DNA of 64,000 bases from Linnemannia schmuckeri (lineage: Eukaryota > Mortierellomycota > Mortierellomycetes > Mortierellales > Mortierellaceae), in the NCBI GenBank assembly GCA_029449235.1, contig JANATG010000003.1, positions 620,001 through 684,000 on the forward strand, given 5' to 3'. Of this stretch, positions 9,959 through 21,300 are shown piece by piece (the first letter of the stretch is position 1; every line of letters begins with the position of its first letter). Made by a program: the position numbers and the translations under genes. The notes under the pieces were generated by a model that was not told the origin of the DNA, made no database searches, and was given only the letters and a program-made list of their open reading frames with translations.

Positions 9959-11763
9959 ATGACTCTGCCAGAACCCAAGGAATGGCTCCTCGACGAGGAG
10001 AACGAGCTCAGAATCGAAATTGACTTTGATACCAAAGTCAAGCTGCGCGTAAGTGTTCCCCTATGTTTGGTTGCTAGGTATCAGAATCTTCAAAGAACAG
10101 TTATTTCAACGATACCCGCGGATCACTCACCCTTTTTGGCTTTATTTGAACTAATGTATTAGCTTGTGACAGGAACGGCCGAGGTCTTTGGAACAGAGCT
10201 GGGACAGAATGTCGACTATGAATTCTCAGGACGAAAGATCGCCGTCTTTACGTGGCATGGATGCAAGATCTTGATCACCGGAACTTGCAGTGTCGAATAT
10301 ATTGCCAACGAGACGCCCATGCTGAGTTACCTCAACACTCATATTGCCCTGGAGCAGCGTCGTGTCCTTGCCACCCAGAACAACAAAGCGGGTCCACGGG
10401 TACGCTTTTGCTTGTCAGTTTTCGTGGGCGTAGTATTAATTATTTGGGGCGTATTCTAATCAGTCGAAGCACTTTGTTATCAATTTTAGGTCCTGATCGT
10501 CGGTCCCAACGATGTGGGGAAGACTTCCCTTTCAAAAATGCTTCTCAGCTATGCCCTCAGGCAATCACGTCAGCCCATTTACGTTGATCTGGACTGCAGT
10601 GAGGTATGCTTGGCCTTCTTGTCTTGAACTATTGCACGACAGTGGTACTTATGTTTTCATGAACGCATCAACTAACACCATATGACGTTCTCATTATCAG
10701 GGCTCGATTACTATGCCAGGATGCTTGACAGCGACGCCATTGACGGAAATGATCGATGTGGAAGAAGGATTTGGTTCCTCGGCAACTTCGGCACCTACTG
10801 CAGGTTCAGCAGTGATGCCCTTGGCGTACTATTACGGATTCCCCTCTCCCAAGGACAACTCCAAGCTCTACTCGCTCTTGCTCTCCCGTCTCGCTCAGTC
10901 TGTGAACAGGAGGTTGGAAGAGGATGAAGCAGGTACTTTTTTTAACGTGCCCTTTACATGAGATAACCCAAGTCATGCGCAATTTCCTGGAAAATACATC
11001 CTAATTAACACAATGTGTCTACTTCCCTATAGCTCGCACATCCGGAATCGTTATTGACACCAATGGACTGATCGACGCGACCGGATACGAGATTATTGCC
11101 CAATGTATCAAGGCCTTTTCAGGTAGGCCACAAGGAAGATATGCGCGAGACACAGAGGCAATTTCTTGTCGTTTTTGTTAATTTAATCGACACAAAGCTA
11201 ATAGCAATTATGTTTGTTTTCCGTTAGTTGACGTGATTATCGTATTGGGACACGAGAGACTGTACGCAGACATGACCAGGTTACATCAAAAGTCAGGAGT
11301 GGCCGTGATCAAACTGGCCAAATCGGGTGGTGTTGTTGAGCGCGATACGGCATTCCGGAGACAGACCCAGAACCAGAAGATTCGTGAGTACTTTTACGGG
11401 ACCTCGAAATCAGAGCTCGCGCCTTACTCGACCATGATCAACTTCCACGACATTGAGATCTTGCAAGTCGGTGAGGGCTCCCTGGCGCCTTCTTCTGCAC
11501 TTCCTATTGGTGAGGACCGTAAAGTGAGCGAGACGCATGTGGTGAACGTTGAGCCAAGCGAGAACTTGTTGCATTCTGTGCTGGCAGTCTCGAATGCTGA
11601 TAAGAGAGTCGAACCGGATATCTTGGAGACTAACTTGGCTGGTTTCATTTACGTCTCGGAGATTCATGATGCGAGGAAGAAGTTGACGGTACTGTCGCCT
11701 TGTCCTGGAAGGATACCTAAAAAGTTTTGGTGGTTGGGTAGTCTCAAGTGGGCCGAGGACTAA
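9959..11763 (+). CDS. CLP1: Polynucleotide 5'-hydroxyl kinase family protein Clp1 (pre-mRNA cleavage factor)
   Basis: Subunit of the cleavage and polyadenylation machinery (CF IA/CF IIm), nuclear, partner of Pcf11. Exons 9959-10048, 10163-10399, 10490-10603, 10701-10932, 11033-11122 and 11228-11763 join to 432 residues, close to yeast and human Clp1. N-terminal domain: PKEWLLDEENELRIEID, LVTGTAEVFGTELG, IAVFTWHGCKILITG. Central kinase-fold domain: P-loop GPNDVGKTSLSKML, QPIYVDLDCSEGSITMPG, SGIVIDTNGLID, VDVIIVLGHERLY. C-terminal domain ends RIPKKFWWLGSLKWAED. The P-loop Lys and Thr are intact, so ATP binding is expected; kinase activity, present in human but lost in yeast, cannot be judged. 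An AATAAA lies at 11790-11795. Confidence 0.96.
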
Positions 11764-11789
11764 AGCGGCCCTTCTTTTTCTGGAGATAC

Positions 11790-11859
11790 AATAAAACTAG
11801 CAAACAAAGAAATGCGCTATATGTCTATGTTTTTGGTAATGAATGTGCAACGTTTTATT
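11790..11859. terminator. Back-to-back poly(A) signals of CLP1 and the alpha-galactosidase gene
   Basis: AATAAA on the plus strand at 11790-11795 serves CLP1; TTTATT at 11854-11859 is AATAAA on the minus strand for the convergent alpha-galactosidase gene. The stop codons are only about 155 nt apart, so the 3' UTRs must be short and nearly touching. Confidence 0.5.
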
Positions 11860-11918
11860 TACAGGCAGATACAGGGATAAAAAAAATGAGATATATGACG
11901 TTGGGGATGTTTGGTTTT

Positions 11919-13775
11919 TTAAGCGGGCATAGACCAGACTTGGCTGTCCTTCTGGTCGCCGCACTTCCAGAGCCTCAACGGGATGAGCGATACATCAGCA
12001 GCAGTAGACGCACCAGGAGCCTCGACACAGAAACCTGTGTACATATGGAAGAGAGTGCCAAGCATAGGATCATAAGTCCACTGCTGGGTCTCGCGGGTAG
12101 CATCACAAGGATTGACGACGACCTTGGACCCCGGTGCGGGGGCCACATTTGTGAGCTCAGTGTCCAGGCACAGGTTGTCGAGAGTCTTGATCCAGAGCAA
12201 CGTCTTGGGGTCTGTCCAGACTCCGCCGAGAGAGGCTTGTGGGTTCTCGAAGGACGGGGGAACAGAGGATGTTTGCCAGAGTTGGTTCTCGTTGCGGGTG
12301 CATTGATAGGCGAGGGCGGCGGTTCCGGGGGTGGTCTCGGAGTTGAAGACATCCATGCAGAGGAGGGAGGAGGTGAGATAGATGGCGCCCGTGGGGAAGG
12401 TGGGTCTGCAGGCAGCCAGGTTGGTGAGGGTTGTAATTTTGAAGAGAGCGGTTGCGTGGGGTCTGAGGACTGTTGTAATGGATTCGTTGCGGGGGTTGAG
12501 GACTTTGAGGACTTCTTCTGATTGGGAGAAGAGTTCGCGGACGAGGTATTCACAGCCTTGTGGGACGGCCGATGGCTGGAAAGTGTAACCAAGTCGTGAA
12601 AAGGGAACGGCGATGGTGGAGACGGTGCGCTTCTTGTTGAGGACGGCGGCGGCGCGAATGGAGACGTTCTGTAGGGGTTTGACGAGGACGTCGCTGTCGT
12701 CGTCAGTGCGCCAGGCAATGCGGCCCTGGATGCCGAGCGGGTCCTGATTGATGGCGATGATTTCAGGGTTGGTCAGGTAAGCGATTTGTTCGACTCTGAG
12801 GGCCTTGACGTCTGTGCTTAGGATGAGCGGGGAGGCCATGATGGACCAGAGACCAAACTGGGATTTCTGTTCCTCGATTGTCAGACCCTCGTCGTCACCC
12901 GTGATAATAAAGTCCGGGTCATTCCAATTTCCGGGCTTTTGGAATCGGGCAAGACGGATGTTGAAGCGGTAGTTGGTCATAACACTCGGCCAACGAGATT
13001 TGCCATCTTTCTTGTAGACCGAGATATCTGTTGAGTGTCGCCAAAGCTGTCCGTACTGTCCGATCCAGGTATGGACCTTATACCAATCCCTTCCAACCCT
13101 GTCTCCAGTTCCTGCAGAGAGACCCGCAAAGTAGGCAGGAGCGGATTCAGAGTAAACCATAGGCCGCGGTTGGGACCGGATGGCTACCCCAAACCCCTCG
13201 TAGAGCTGTCGGAATGTGGGCTCGAGGGTGGGGCTCTCAGGTAAGGACTCGTTTTTCTTAATGTAGCATCCATCGAGTTTAATAAAATCAACCTCCCATC
13301 CTGCAAACTGAGCCACATCCCGCTCATAGTGCCCTAAAGACCCCGGGTAACCCCCACAAGTCTTGTACCCTGCATCCTGATAGATCCCAAACTTGAACCC
13401 ACGATCATGGAAATATTTGCCCAACCAAAGCATCCCCTGTGGGAACAATGTCGTATTCACCACCAAATTCTGACTGACGGGATCACGATCCATGGTCATC
13501 CAGCAATCATCGACCGTCACGGTGTCATACCCGGCTTTGAGTAAACCATGAGTGACCATCCAGTCCGCGGTATCGGTAAAAAGGGCCTGGTCGAGGTTAC
13601 ATTCGTAGCGGGCCCAGTTGTTGAACCCCATGGGTGGGGTTGGGGATAAAGGTTGCATGCTGGGTTTGGAGACAAAGGTCGGGAGGCCAAGGTCTGCGGG
13701 AGCAGCGTTGAGAGTGAAATAGGATTGGCGGATGGATTGCCAGAGGAGGAGGATGTGTGAGAGAGGAGATCTCAT
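11919..13775 (-). CDS. GH27 alpha-galactosidase with C-terminal ricin-B lectin domain
   Basis: Intronless 618-residue ORF. The first 25 residues have a hydrophobic stretch (HILLLWQ) ending at TLNAAPA, a plausible but weak secretion signal. The GH27 TIM barrel begins PTPPMGFNNWARYECN. It contains DTVTVDDCWM, KFGIYQDAGYKTCGGYPGS, the nucleophile Asp168 in FIKLDGCY, the likely acid/base Asp250 in WRHSTDIS, NWNDPDFI, and SIMASPLILSTDVKAL with NQDPLGIQG. A beta-sandwich follows. Residues of about 465-618 form a ricin-type trefoil (CBM13-like) with QxW marks NQLWQ, TQQWTYD and SQVWS, expected to bind galactosides or other polysaccharides. It releases terminal alpha-galactose, probably outside the cell or in the wall. 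It is intron-free among intron-rich neighbours, which may reflect transfer or retroposition. Confidence 0.93.
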   Translation of the reverse strand: MRSPLSHILLLWQSIRQSYFTLNAAPADLGLPTFVSKPSMQPLSPTPPMGFNNWARYECNLDQALFTDTADWMVTHGLLKAGYDTVTVDDCWMTMDRDPVSQNLVVNTTLFPQGMLWLGKYFHDRGFKFGIYQDAGYKTCGGYPGSLGHYERDVAQFAGWEVDFIKLDGCYIKKNESLPESPTLEPTFRQLYEGFGVAIRSQPRPMVYSESAPAYFAGLSAGTGDRVGRDWYKVHTWIGQYGQLWRHSTDISVYKKDGKSRWPSVMTNYRFNIRLARFQKPGNWNDPDFIITGDDEGLTIEEQKSQFGLWSIMASPLILSTDVKALRVEQIAYLTNPEIIAINQDPLGIQGRIAWRTDDDSDVLVKPLQNVSIRAAAVLNKKRTVSTIAVPFSRLGYTFQPSAVPQGCEYLVRELFSQSEEVLKVLNPRNESITTVLRPHATALFKITTLTNLAACRPTFPTGAIYLTSSLLCMDVFNSETTPGTAALAYQCTRNENQLWQTSSVPPSFENPQASLGGVWTDPKTLLWIKTLDNLCLDTELTNVAPAPGSKVVVNPCDATRETQQWTYDPMLGTLFHMYTGFCVEAPGASTAADVSLIPLRLWKCGDQKDSQVWSMPA

Positions 13776-16183
13776 CGTGAAAGAAGAGAAGAAGAGGTGA
13801 AAGAGAAAGAAAGAATGATATGACTGCGTTGTAGCGTGGTTGCTTTGCCAAACTTATGCAAGGAGGTGGAAAATAAGATATAAGAAACGAAATTGATAGG
13901 AGGTTTAGTGAAAGGAGGGGAGGTTGAAAGAAAACGGGCGGGAATGAGAAAAGTGAAAAAGCGCGAGAGGAAAATTGAAGAAAAAGGATTTTGAGAAAAA
14001 GGAAGAAAGGAGGACTGAAGAAGAATGCTTTTCAAGCTAGAAGAAAAAAAGTTATGGAGTTTGTAGTAATAAGAAGGGAAGAAGAGATCCAGTGAACCAG
14101 TTGAGACATCGATTTGACCGACACTCGAAAACACAAAAAAAAATGGCCCAACGATATGTCAAGGAGGGAGTGGGGACGGGAAGAGACAGAGAGAGGCCTG
14201 AAAGGGTGGCAATGGGAGCAAAGAGAGCAACAGGAGAAAAGCAAAGTGAAAATCAGGCGTATGTGTCTGTCTGTCAGCCTGTTGAAAAGGGGAAGCGGAA
14301 GGGGCGAAGGGGGTGCAGGAGGGGAGAGAGTGACGGACGGAAAGGAACAACAATGATGGGAGCGATGGTAAAAGAGTAAAGCAGCACGGTTGGTCTAGTG
14401 TAAGCACGGCTCTTCAGAGATAGACTACGCGAGATGATGCAGGTGTTCGCCGTTGATTAGTGCTCAGAGCGTGGCGTGGGAGTGAGATGAGCTGAGGGAG
14501 TAAATGGAGGGAGTAAGCGCTGAAAGAGGACACCAATGGGCAGAGAGGACAGTATCACACGCGCGTACACGCAACGATATGGTATGCTGTAAAGAAGAAA
14601 AAAAAAGGGGATGATGCACCTTTTGCCGGATGACTATGCAGGAGCGAGGGTTGCGGTAAAATCCAGAAAAAAAGTGGTTTCTAACGATAAAGGGAAGAGG
14701 GAATGCTGCAAAAAGAAAAAAATGGCGCTTTGGTCTCGTGTGGTTGTGAATAGTCAGGAAGTCAAGAGGTTTCCTTGTGTGGGAAAAAGGAAGTGGAGGA
14801 ATAGCGAAAGAAGGAAAAGAGGAACGAATATTCGAAAAGTTGGGAAGGAAGAGATGAGAAGCAAGAGGCGAGAAAGAAAAAGAAAAAGAGTCAAGAGACA
14901 GCAGACGAGAGGATGGACCAAACAAGGGTGTAAATGAAGCGAAGGAGGGATGTCTATTGTAAGAGTTACCAAATAGTGTAAAACGCGTTTCTTTTTTTTT
15001 TTTTTTTTTTTTTTTGTTCCCAATTGTCTTATGGTTCTTTTTTTTTTTTGAGTCCTGCGTCATTTGTTGAAATCATGGGGAAAGACCTTGACCCCGCGCT
15101 CGTGTGCTTGTTTGATCTACTCACTATACAGGTATGACAATAACAACAAAAAAAAAGAAAGAAAAAAAGGAGCACAGGTCAGATTGTCATGAACGGAGGC
15201 CAGCTGTAGTGTCGACATGACCTCTGACTTGACCCATGCACAAAAAAAAGAAGGAGGTATTGTTCAAACTATTGTCGCGTCCTACGCGTCGCGACCCCAG
15301 TCGAAAGCCTCTTTTTTTTTTTTTATCACCGTGGAAATGGTGCCGTGACTGCGGGCGACACCAAAGAAAGAGCTGACAGACCCCAGATGAGGAAAAGATA
15401 TGTGCACGTGATGTCATCTTGTTCGGTTGGAGGGCGAATCGGGTGACTGTCATTGGGAAAAATGCAGCACGAGCGATCAAGGGTACAACCAGAAGAAGAT
15501 AGAGGGGAAGAAGGAGGAAGCCCTAGGATAGAGAGCTCCAGGAGGTAGAGTGAGTAGAGGAGGGCTAGATAGATAAATGTCCAGCGGAAGATGGGCATCA
15601 AGAATAGAGAGAGAAAGTATATGGGAAAAATGATATATATATTTAGGAGTGAGGACTGGGGAGGAACTGAATATAACTATTTAGCTAGGAGGACTATTTA
15701 TACTGGTGAGGGGACCCGGACCTGGGGACTCGAGTCAGTGACCGCGGCGGAAAGGCAACCGGGTCGAGAGCTACTCAGGGAAGGGGCTGAGACCGACCGA
15801 TGGGGCGTAGGTACCTTGAGAGCTTAGGCTACTAGACGAGATTCCGTCAGTATATGAGATTGAATCCTAGGGTCGCGATGGTGGCTTAGGGGAAGGCGTC
15901 ACGATAGGCTACAGGAGGACCTGCTTAAGGGGAAGCCGGGAATCCTGACAATCTGCGGATGGTGAGTCAAGACCACTCAAAATCGATGCTGTTCTCGGGC
16001 AAATAGTTCTTTTTTTCTTATTTCTTGTTCCTCATTCCTCTCTCTCCTCATCACTTTCCGGCATAACGACCTTTGATTTTCTTTTCTTCAGGAACAACAA
16101 CTCCCCAGTATAAGGTCGACGACAAGAGCAACGACAACCACAACAGCAGTAGTTTCTTGTGCCTAATAGCATACCTGTCAAAG
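13776..16183. other. Gene-poor spacer, 2.4 kb
   Basis: A/G-rich low-complexity plus strand (13780-14940), a 24-nt T run near 14992-15015, further T runs near 15040 and 15310, and TATATATAT at about 15630. A distinctly GC-richer block without low complexity spans about 15690-15960. Long frames here (for example antisense at 14464-15063) are Phe/Leu/Ser/Lys-rich by-products of base composition. The right end is the PRO2 5' region, with a possible 5'-UTR intron from GTGAGT at 15962 to AG at 16091. No tRNA found. Confidence 0.6.
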
Positions 16184-17724
16184 ATGGATAACATCACACA
16201 AATCGCTTTCAATGCCCGCCAGGCCGCCAACGTCCTCCAGACAATCACCACCGCCCAAAAGTCCGTCTTCCTCAACCAAATTTACTCAAAGCTCGCTTTG
16301 GCCAAGGGAGATATCCTAGCTGCCAACAAGATCGACAAGGATCTCGCACTGAAGCAGGTCGAGGCCGGAAAGCTCACTCCCTCACTCTACAAACGTCTCG
16401 ATCTCGAGGGTGCTGGCAAGTTCGAGACAATGCTACAAGGAATCAAGGATATAGACGAACTCGAGGATCCCGCCGGAAAGGTCCACTCGGCTACCAAGCT
16501 AGATAACGGCCTTGATCTCTACAGAGTGTCCTGCCCTGTTGGCGTGTTGTTGGTCATCTTCGAGGCGAGACCTGAGGTTGTTGTCAACATTGCAGCGCTG
16601 GCGCTCAAGTCTGGCAACGCAGCGATCCTGAAGGGCGGCAAGGAGAGCTTTCACACTTGCAGTGCTATTTCCAAGGCGATCAGGGAGGCGTTGGACGCCG
16701 CTGGCAGCGAAGGCTTGAACCTGGCGAATGCCGTGCAGATCGTCGAGTCGAGGCAGGATATTGATGCGCTGTTGAAGCAGGACAAGTACATCGACCTTGT
16801 TATCCCCAGAGGCAGCAATGCCTTGGTCAAATACATCCAGTGGAACACTCGGTAAGGGGGGGGTTTTTTTTTCAGCATTGTTGTCAACAACTTGGACTGA
16901 ACCCCGCAAAAAAATAGAGTTCTCTTTTTTGTATTATATTTTTGGGTGACTGACCTTTACTTTGACAAATTATGATTTTCCAATGGTTTAGAATTCCTGT
17001 TCTGGGACACGCTGACGGATTGTGCTCAACATATGTGGCCGAGTCGGCCAAGCTGGACCTCACCAAGACCGTCGTGGTCGATGCCAAAACTACATACCCC
17101 GCCGCCTGCAACTCGACTGAGACCCTCCTTGTTCACTCTTCCCACTTAAAGTCCAACTTTTTCCAAGAGCTGGCCAAAGCGTTAGTTGTGGACAATGGCG
17201 TGACTCTCAAATGCGACGCGGCTTCCCTGTCTGCTCTTCAAAAGGAGGACGTCGCAGGGATCTTCAAGGAGCACAAGGATAAAATCCAGGCCAGTTGTGA
17301 CGAAGACTACGATACAGAGTTCTTAGAGCTCACTCTTGCGGTCAAGACGGTCGAGTCGGCGGAGCAGGCTATTGAGCATATCAACGAGCATGGTTCAAAG
17401 CACACGGACGCCATTTTAACGGAGGACGAGGCGGAAGCCAACAATTTCATGGCTGGTGTCGATGCCGCTGGTGTCTACTGGAACGCAAGCACGCGTTTTG
17501 CCGACGGGTTCCGCTATGGCTTTGGTGCTGAGGTGGGTGTGAGCACTAACAAAACTCATGCGCGTGGTCCCGTTGGTCTGGAGGGTCTGGTGATCTATAA
17601 GTACCGCCTGTATGGTCAAGGCCACGCCACGGGCAACTATGGCACTGGTGAGGGCAAGAAGGCGTACTTGCACGAACGGATAGAGTTGAAGGGCAACGAT
17701 ACCATTGCCACCCTCCGAGGATAA
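16184..17724 (+). CDS. PRO2: Gamma-glutamyl phosphate reductase (glutamate-5-semialdehyde dehydrogenase)
   Basis: Second step of proline synthesis: NADPH-dependent reduction of gamma-glutamyl phosphate to glutamate-5-semialdehyde, in the cytosol. Exons 16184-16851 and 16992-17724 join to 466 residues, the usual fungal length. Family landmarks: YRVSCPVGVLLVIFEARPEV, AALALKSGNAAILKGGKE, DLVIPRGSNALVKYIQ, the catalytic-cysteine segment PVLGHADGLCSTYV, TKTVVVDAKTTYPAACNSTET, and the C-terminal block STRFADGFRYGFGAEVGVST with ARGPVGLEGL. The open frame extends 37 codons upstream of the chosen ATG but has no ATG, so MDNITQIAFNAR is the start. A poly(A) hexamer lies at 17739-17744. Confidence 0.96.
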
Positions 17725-18115
17725 CTGTAAGAAGTAGTAATAAATGACGAGAAAATAGCGCCTCTTCTAGCGCGCTTTTAAGATGTGTTGTGTGTTTAAG
17801 TGAGACGCGATTTTTTCTTTTCGTGCTTAAAAAAAATGCGAAAATCGGTGACGTTCATCGTTCGCATGATATGTATGTCCATATTCTTTAAAGTCTTTTT
17901 TTTTTTTTTTTTTTTTTTCTGCTTTGTCTCTTTATTTCCTTCCTCTAACCCTTTTTTTTCGCCTTTTGCATGCATTAGTCAACTACTCCTATTTTTATTC
18001 TCGTCTGCATTCATTGGGACAGAACAAAGTTGTCGGCATCACCAAGGAACAATAAACGAAAACACGACGCGCATCTTTGCTCTCTCTCATCCCATAACCT
18101 CACTCTTGTTCATCC
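17725..18115. other. PRO2 3' UTR and HDAC promoter/5' UTR
   Basis: About 390 nt. AATAAA at 17739-17744, a long T run at about 17896-17918, then C/T-rich sequence leading to the HDAC start ATG, a common layout for promoters in this window. Confidence 0.5.
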
Positions 18116-18325
18116 ATGGACCTGAAGCTTCTGCTGTCGCCCGCCCAGAAGGACCCCGAGGCCGACTCGGCAAGTTCACGTCCCCAGACCTCTGAGGACC
18201 ACGCGACGACGCACGATAGACAGACCTGGCCCAATCCACCTCACGACCCCAACCAGCGCCAGCAATACCAGCAGCCATATCCGCAACATCCTCAACATCA
18301 TCAACACCTACAGAACCAACAACAT

Positions 18326-18364
<39 letters not shown>

Positions 18365-21300
18365 CCACCGCCGCCTCAGCATTATGGCGCGTCTCCCAGA
18401 CAGCATTGGCAACAGGAGCAACAGCAGCAGCAGCGCCAGCAGTCGCCTTCTCACCACGGTCAACAATACAGCCAGCAACAGCAGCCGCGTCCATACTACC
18501 AACAGCAGCAGCTTCAACAGCAACCACCACAACGGCAAGAGCCGTATTCACACTGTGAGTTTCGCGATGTCATTTGTTTGGAATTGCCTTGGTTGCCCTT
18601 CTTGCTTTATATTTAATCGTTGCTCTGATATGTTCTGTCCAAACAATGGTATCTCCAGACTCAAACAATGAGCCCTTGAATAGACCTCAGTACAGCGGGC
18701 AGCATCCTCCACCCCTCGCGGTTCCTCCACCAGCCCATTACGATTACTCGCAGCAACAGCAGCAACAGCAATATTATTCACAGCAGAGTCAACAGCGAAA
18801 TACGCCTTATGGGCCAGGTCACGAGAGGGTGCAAAGCCATCCTTACGACGGCCCACAGCAGCAGTATCGATCTGAGAGACCTCCAGGCATGGATTCACCT
18901 GGCTCAAGACCCCCTGCCTTGGTGCCGCCCATATTGTCCGTTTCGGCGTCCACACCCTTGGCGGGAGAATCGCCACAGCCACCACAGTACTTTGTCCCGA
19001 CACACAAGCCAAACCCGCCAATCTTGCCGCCCCCTTCAGGACTCAACCTGTCATCATACAGCTTTTTGTTGATGGAGAAGAGGGATCGCGAGAGGGAGGC
19101 ATTGGAGAGAGCGAATCAGGGTTACCTCAAGGGAGTCGCGTCGTCGAGCAGGGGCGAGCCAGGATCGTCTGGGTCTCCTCTGCAGCCTGCCGCCAAGGTT
19201 CCAGACCCGAAGAGAGACGATTCGTACTATGGTCGTCATGGCGGGTCAGCCAGCTATCCTCACTACCCCTCTGAAGGATCGTACGGCTACTCGCACCAAC
19301 ACCACCCAGGAGCCTCTGGTGGTTATGACCACCCACCTCATGGCCACGATGGTCCACCACAGCACTACTCTCCTGGACCATATCCCTCACAACCTTACGG
19401 ACCACCTCCGCCTGGTCACTACTACCACAGCAGTAGCAGTGTGCACTTTGGACAGGACCCAGCATATGGACGAGCGCAGGTACGCGACATTTTGTACTTT
19501 CAGCTGTACATTGTGCGATCCCGATAACGAGGTTATGTTCTTGTGCGTCCTTTGAAGGGAGAGAGGAGCACTGGGCGGGGCCACAAGGCAAAGGGTCAGA
19601 ACAGTCGCTTTTCCCTCAGTCGGGGATATCACACGCCTAAAAAAACGAAAAAAATTCACATACATCGAAGGGAACAAGAGTGGAAAAATCGAAGCCACTT
19701 CACATCTCCCCTCTTCAATTTTTATTTTTCGATCCACTCAGAGCGATCGTCTTCTCTTTAGTGCCTGATATTATTCCTCTTACCCATCTTCCCTGCCCAC
19801 CACTTTTCAACCTGCCCTTTCTCTTCCTTTTTTTTCAATTGGGTACAACATGAGCGGAAGGAAAAAAAGAGAGAGAGAGCTCTAGGCAGCCAAGCAGTTT
19901 TATAACTATCACACAAGCATCCTTTTCTAACATGTCAACCATTACCTATCTTATCATCATAAATAGGACTATGCGCCTGAACCGCTCGGCCCTGCTCCCT
20001 ACCCGAACCAACCTCTGCAGTACAGCTCGCTCCACCACCGCGCCATGAGTCCCAACCTCCTAGACAAGCCTCGGTTCAACAATGCCAACCTATCTGTTTT
20101 CAGGCAGAATCCGGCTGAGGACAGTGACGGCAATGCAAGTGTCTCCTCCAGCGGAAGCCACAAACGACGACGAAGACCCAAGAACATCAGCGACGGAAAG
20201 AGATCGCTCTTACCCGGTTCAACACTTGGAACAGGCGGTGGTCTGGGCCTTTATCTCACGTCCAGAAGCTCGTCTCATGGGTCGGTTGATGGCCAGGAGG
20301 ACTTTTATGATGATGATTCGGACGATCAGCTGGATGTCCGCAATGGTCTGCAGAGTCTCAACCTCCAAAAGTCAAACAAGCCATCAGGTATGAAGCATCC
20401 CAAGTTGATGTCAGCATGCTTCTCTTGTCCGTTACTCAATATACTGAATGACGATTACTTGTACGATGATTAGGTGATCGGTCCAAGAAGTCACGGACAA
20501 AGACTGAGAGACCTTTCAAGATCGGAGAACTGGTCGAGTCGATGAAGTCGGACACCAACGGTACCTGGTTTGCAGGACGAGTTCTCGATCTCGAGGATGA
20601 CCCGCACGATCATATCAATCCCAAGTCAGTTCTGGTCCATTTTGAGGGATTCTCACCTCACCACGACGAATGGGTTAAGCCCAGTCAACTTCGTGCCTGC
20701 TCAACCAGCAGCAGTTTCCTTCGGTACGGACCTAATGGACACGAGCCTCAGGAAAACTGGGTCTCGTATGAAAAGTTTTATCACTCTGAGCTGGGTCGGA
20801 CTGCTCGTCGACACACAGGACTTGCCTATGACCGCAGGATGCTCTTGCACAAATGCCAGTGTAACACCAACCCAGAGGAGCGCCACCATCCAGAGCAGCC
20901 AGAGCGTCTAGTCGAAATTTTGGGGCAGTTCCAAAAGAATGGTATGCTAAGTCTGGTCAAGTGGATCCAGGGACGGGAGGCGACCATCGAGGAGCTGATT
21001 GCGGCTCATACCGACACTCATGTCCGGAACTACTGCTGCACAGCCGCTCAAAACCGGCAATATGCTTTCGAGAATGGACTAGAAGATTCGGGGCTGCAGA
21101 TGGAGGATGAAATTGAGGAAGACATTGATGCACAGGCCGAGGATGAAGGTGAAGAAGGAGACGAGGAGGAAGAGGACAAGGAAGTCGAGGTTGTCAAGAA
21201 GCCTGCCAAGCGTGGACGACCAAGAAAGGGATCGAGAGGAAACATTCTGGTTCCTACGACGAGGTCTAGTGCAGCGAGTGCACTAACTGTGGCAGGGGCG

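Noticed and set aside
11748..12521. 257-residue plus-strand frame over the alpha-galactosidase
   Set aside because: Antisense shadow of the GH27/lectin gene; Gly/Glu-rich with no domain, while the minus strand encodes a complete enzyme.
14385..14465. tRNA-like 5' segment (TTGGTCTAGTG)
   Set aside because: Looks like an A box by itself, but there is no matching B box or acceptor-stem pairing downstream.
14464..15063. 199-residue minus-strand frame rich in Phe/Ser/Lys
   Set aside because: Derived from low-complexity A/G sequence and a poly(T) run; no conserved feature.
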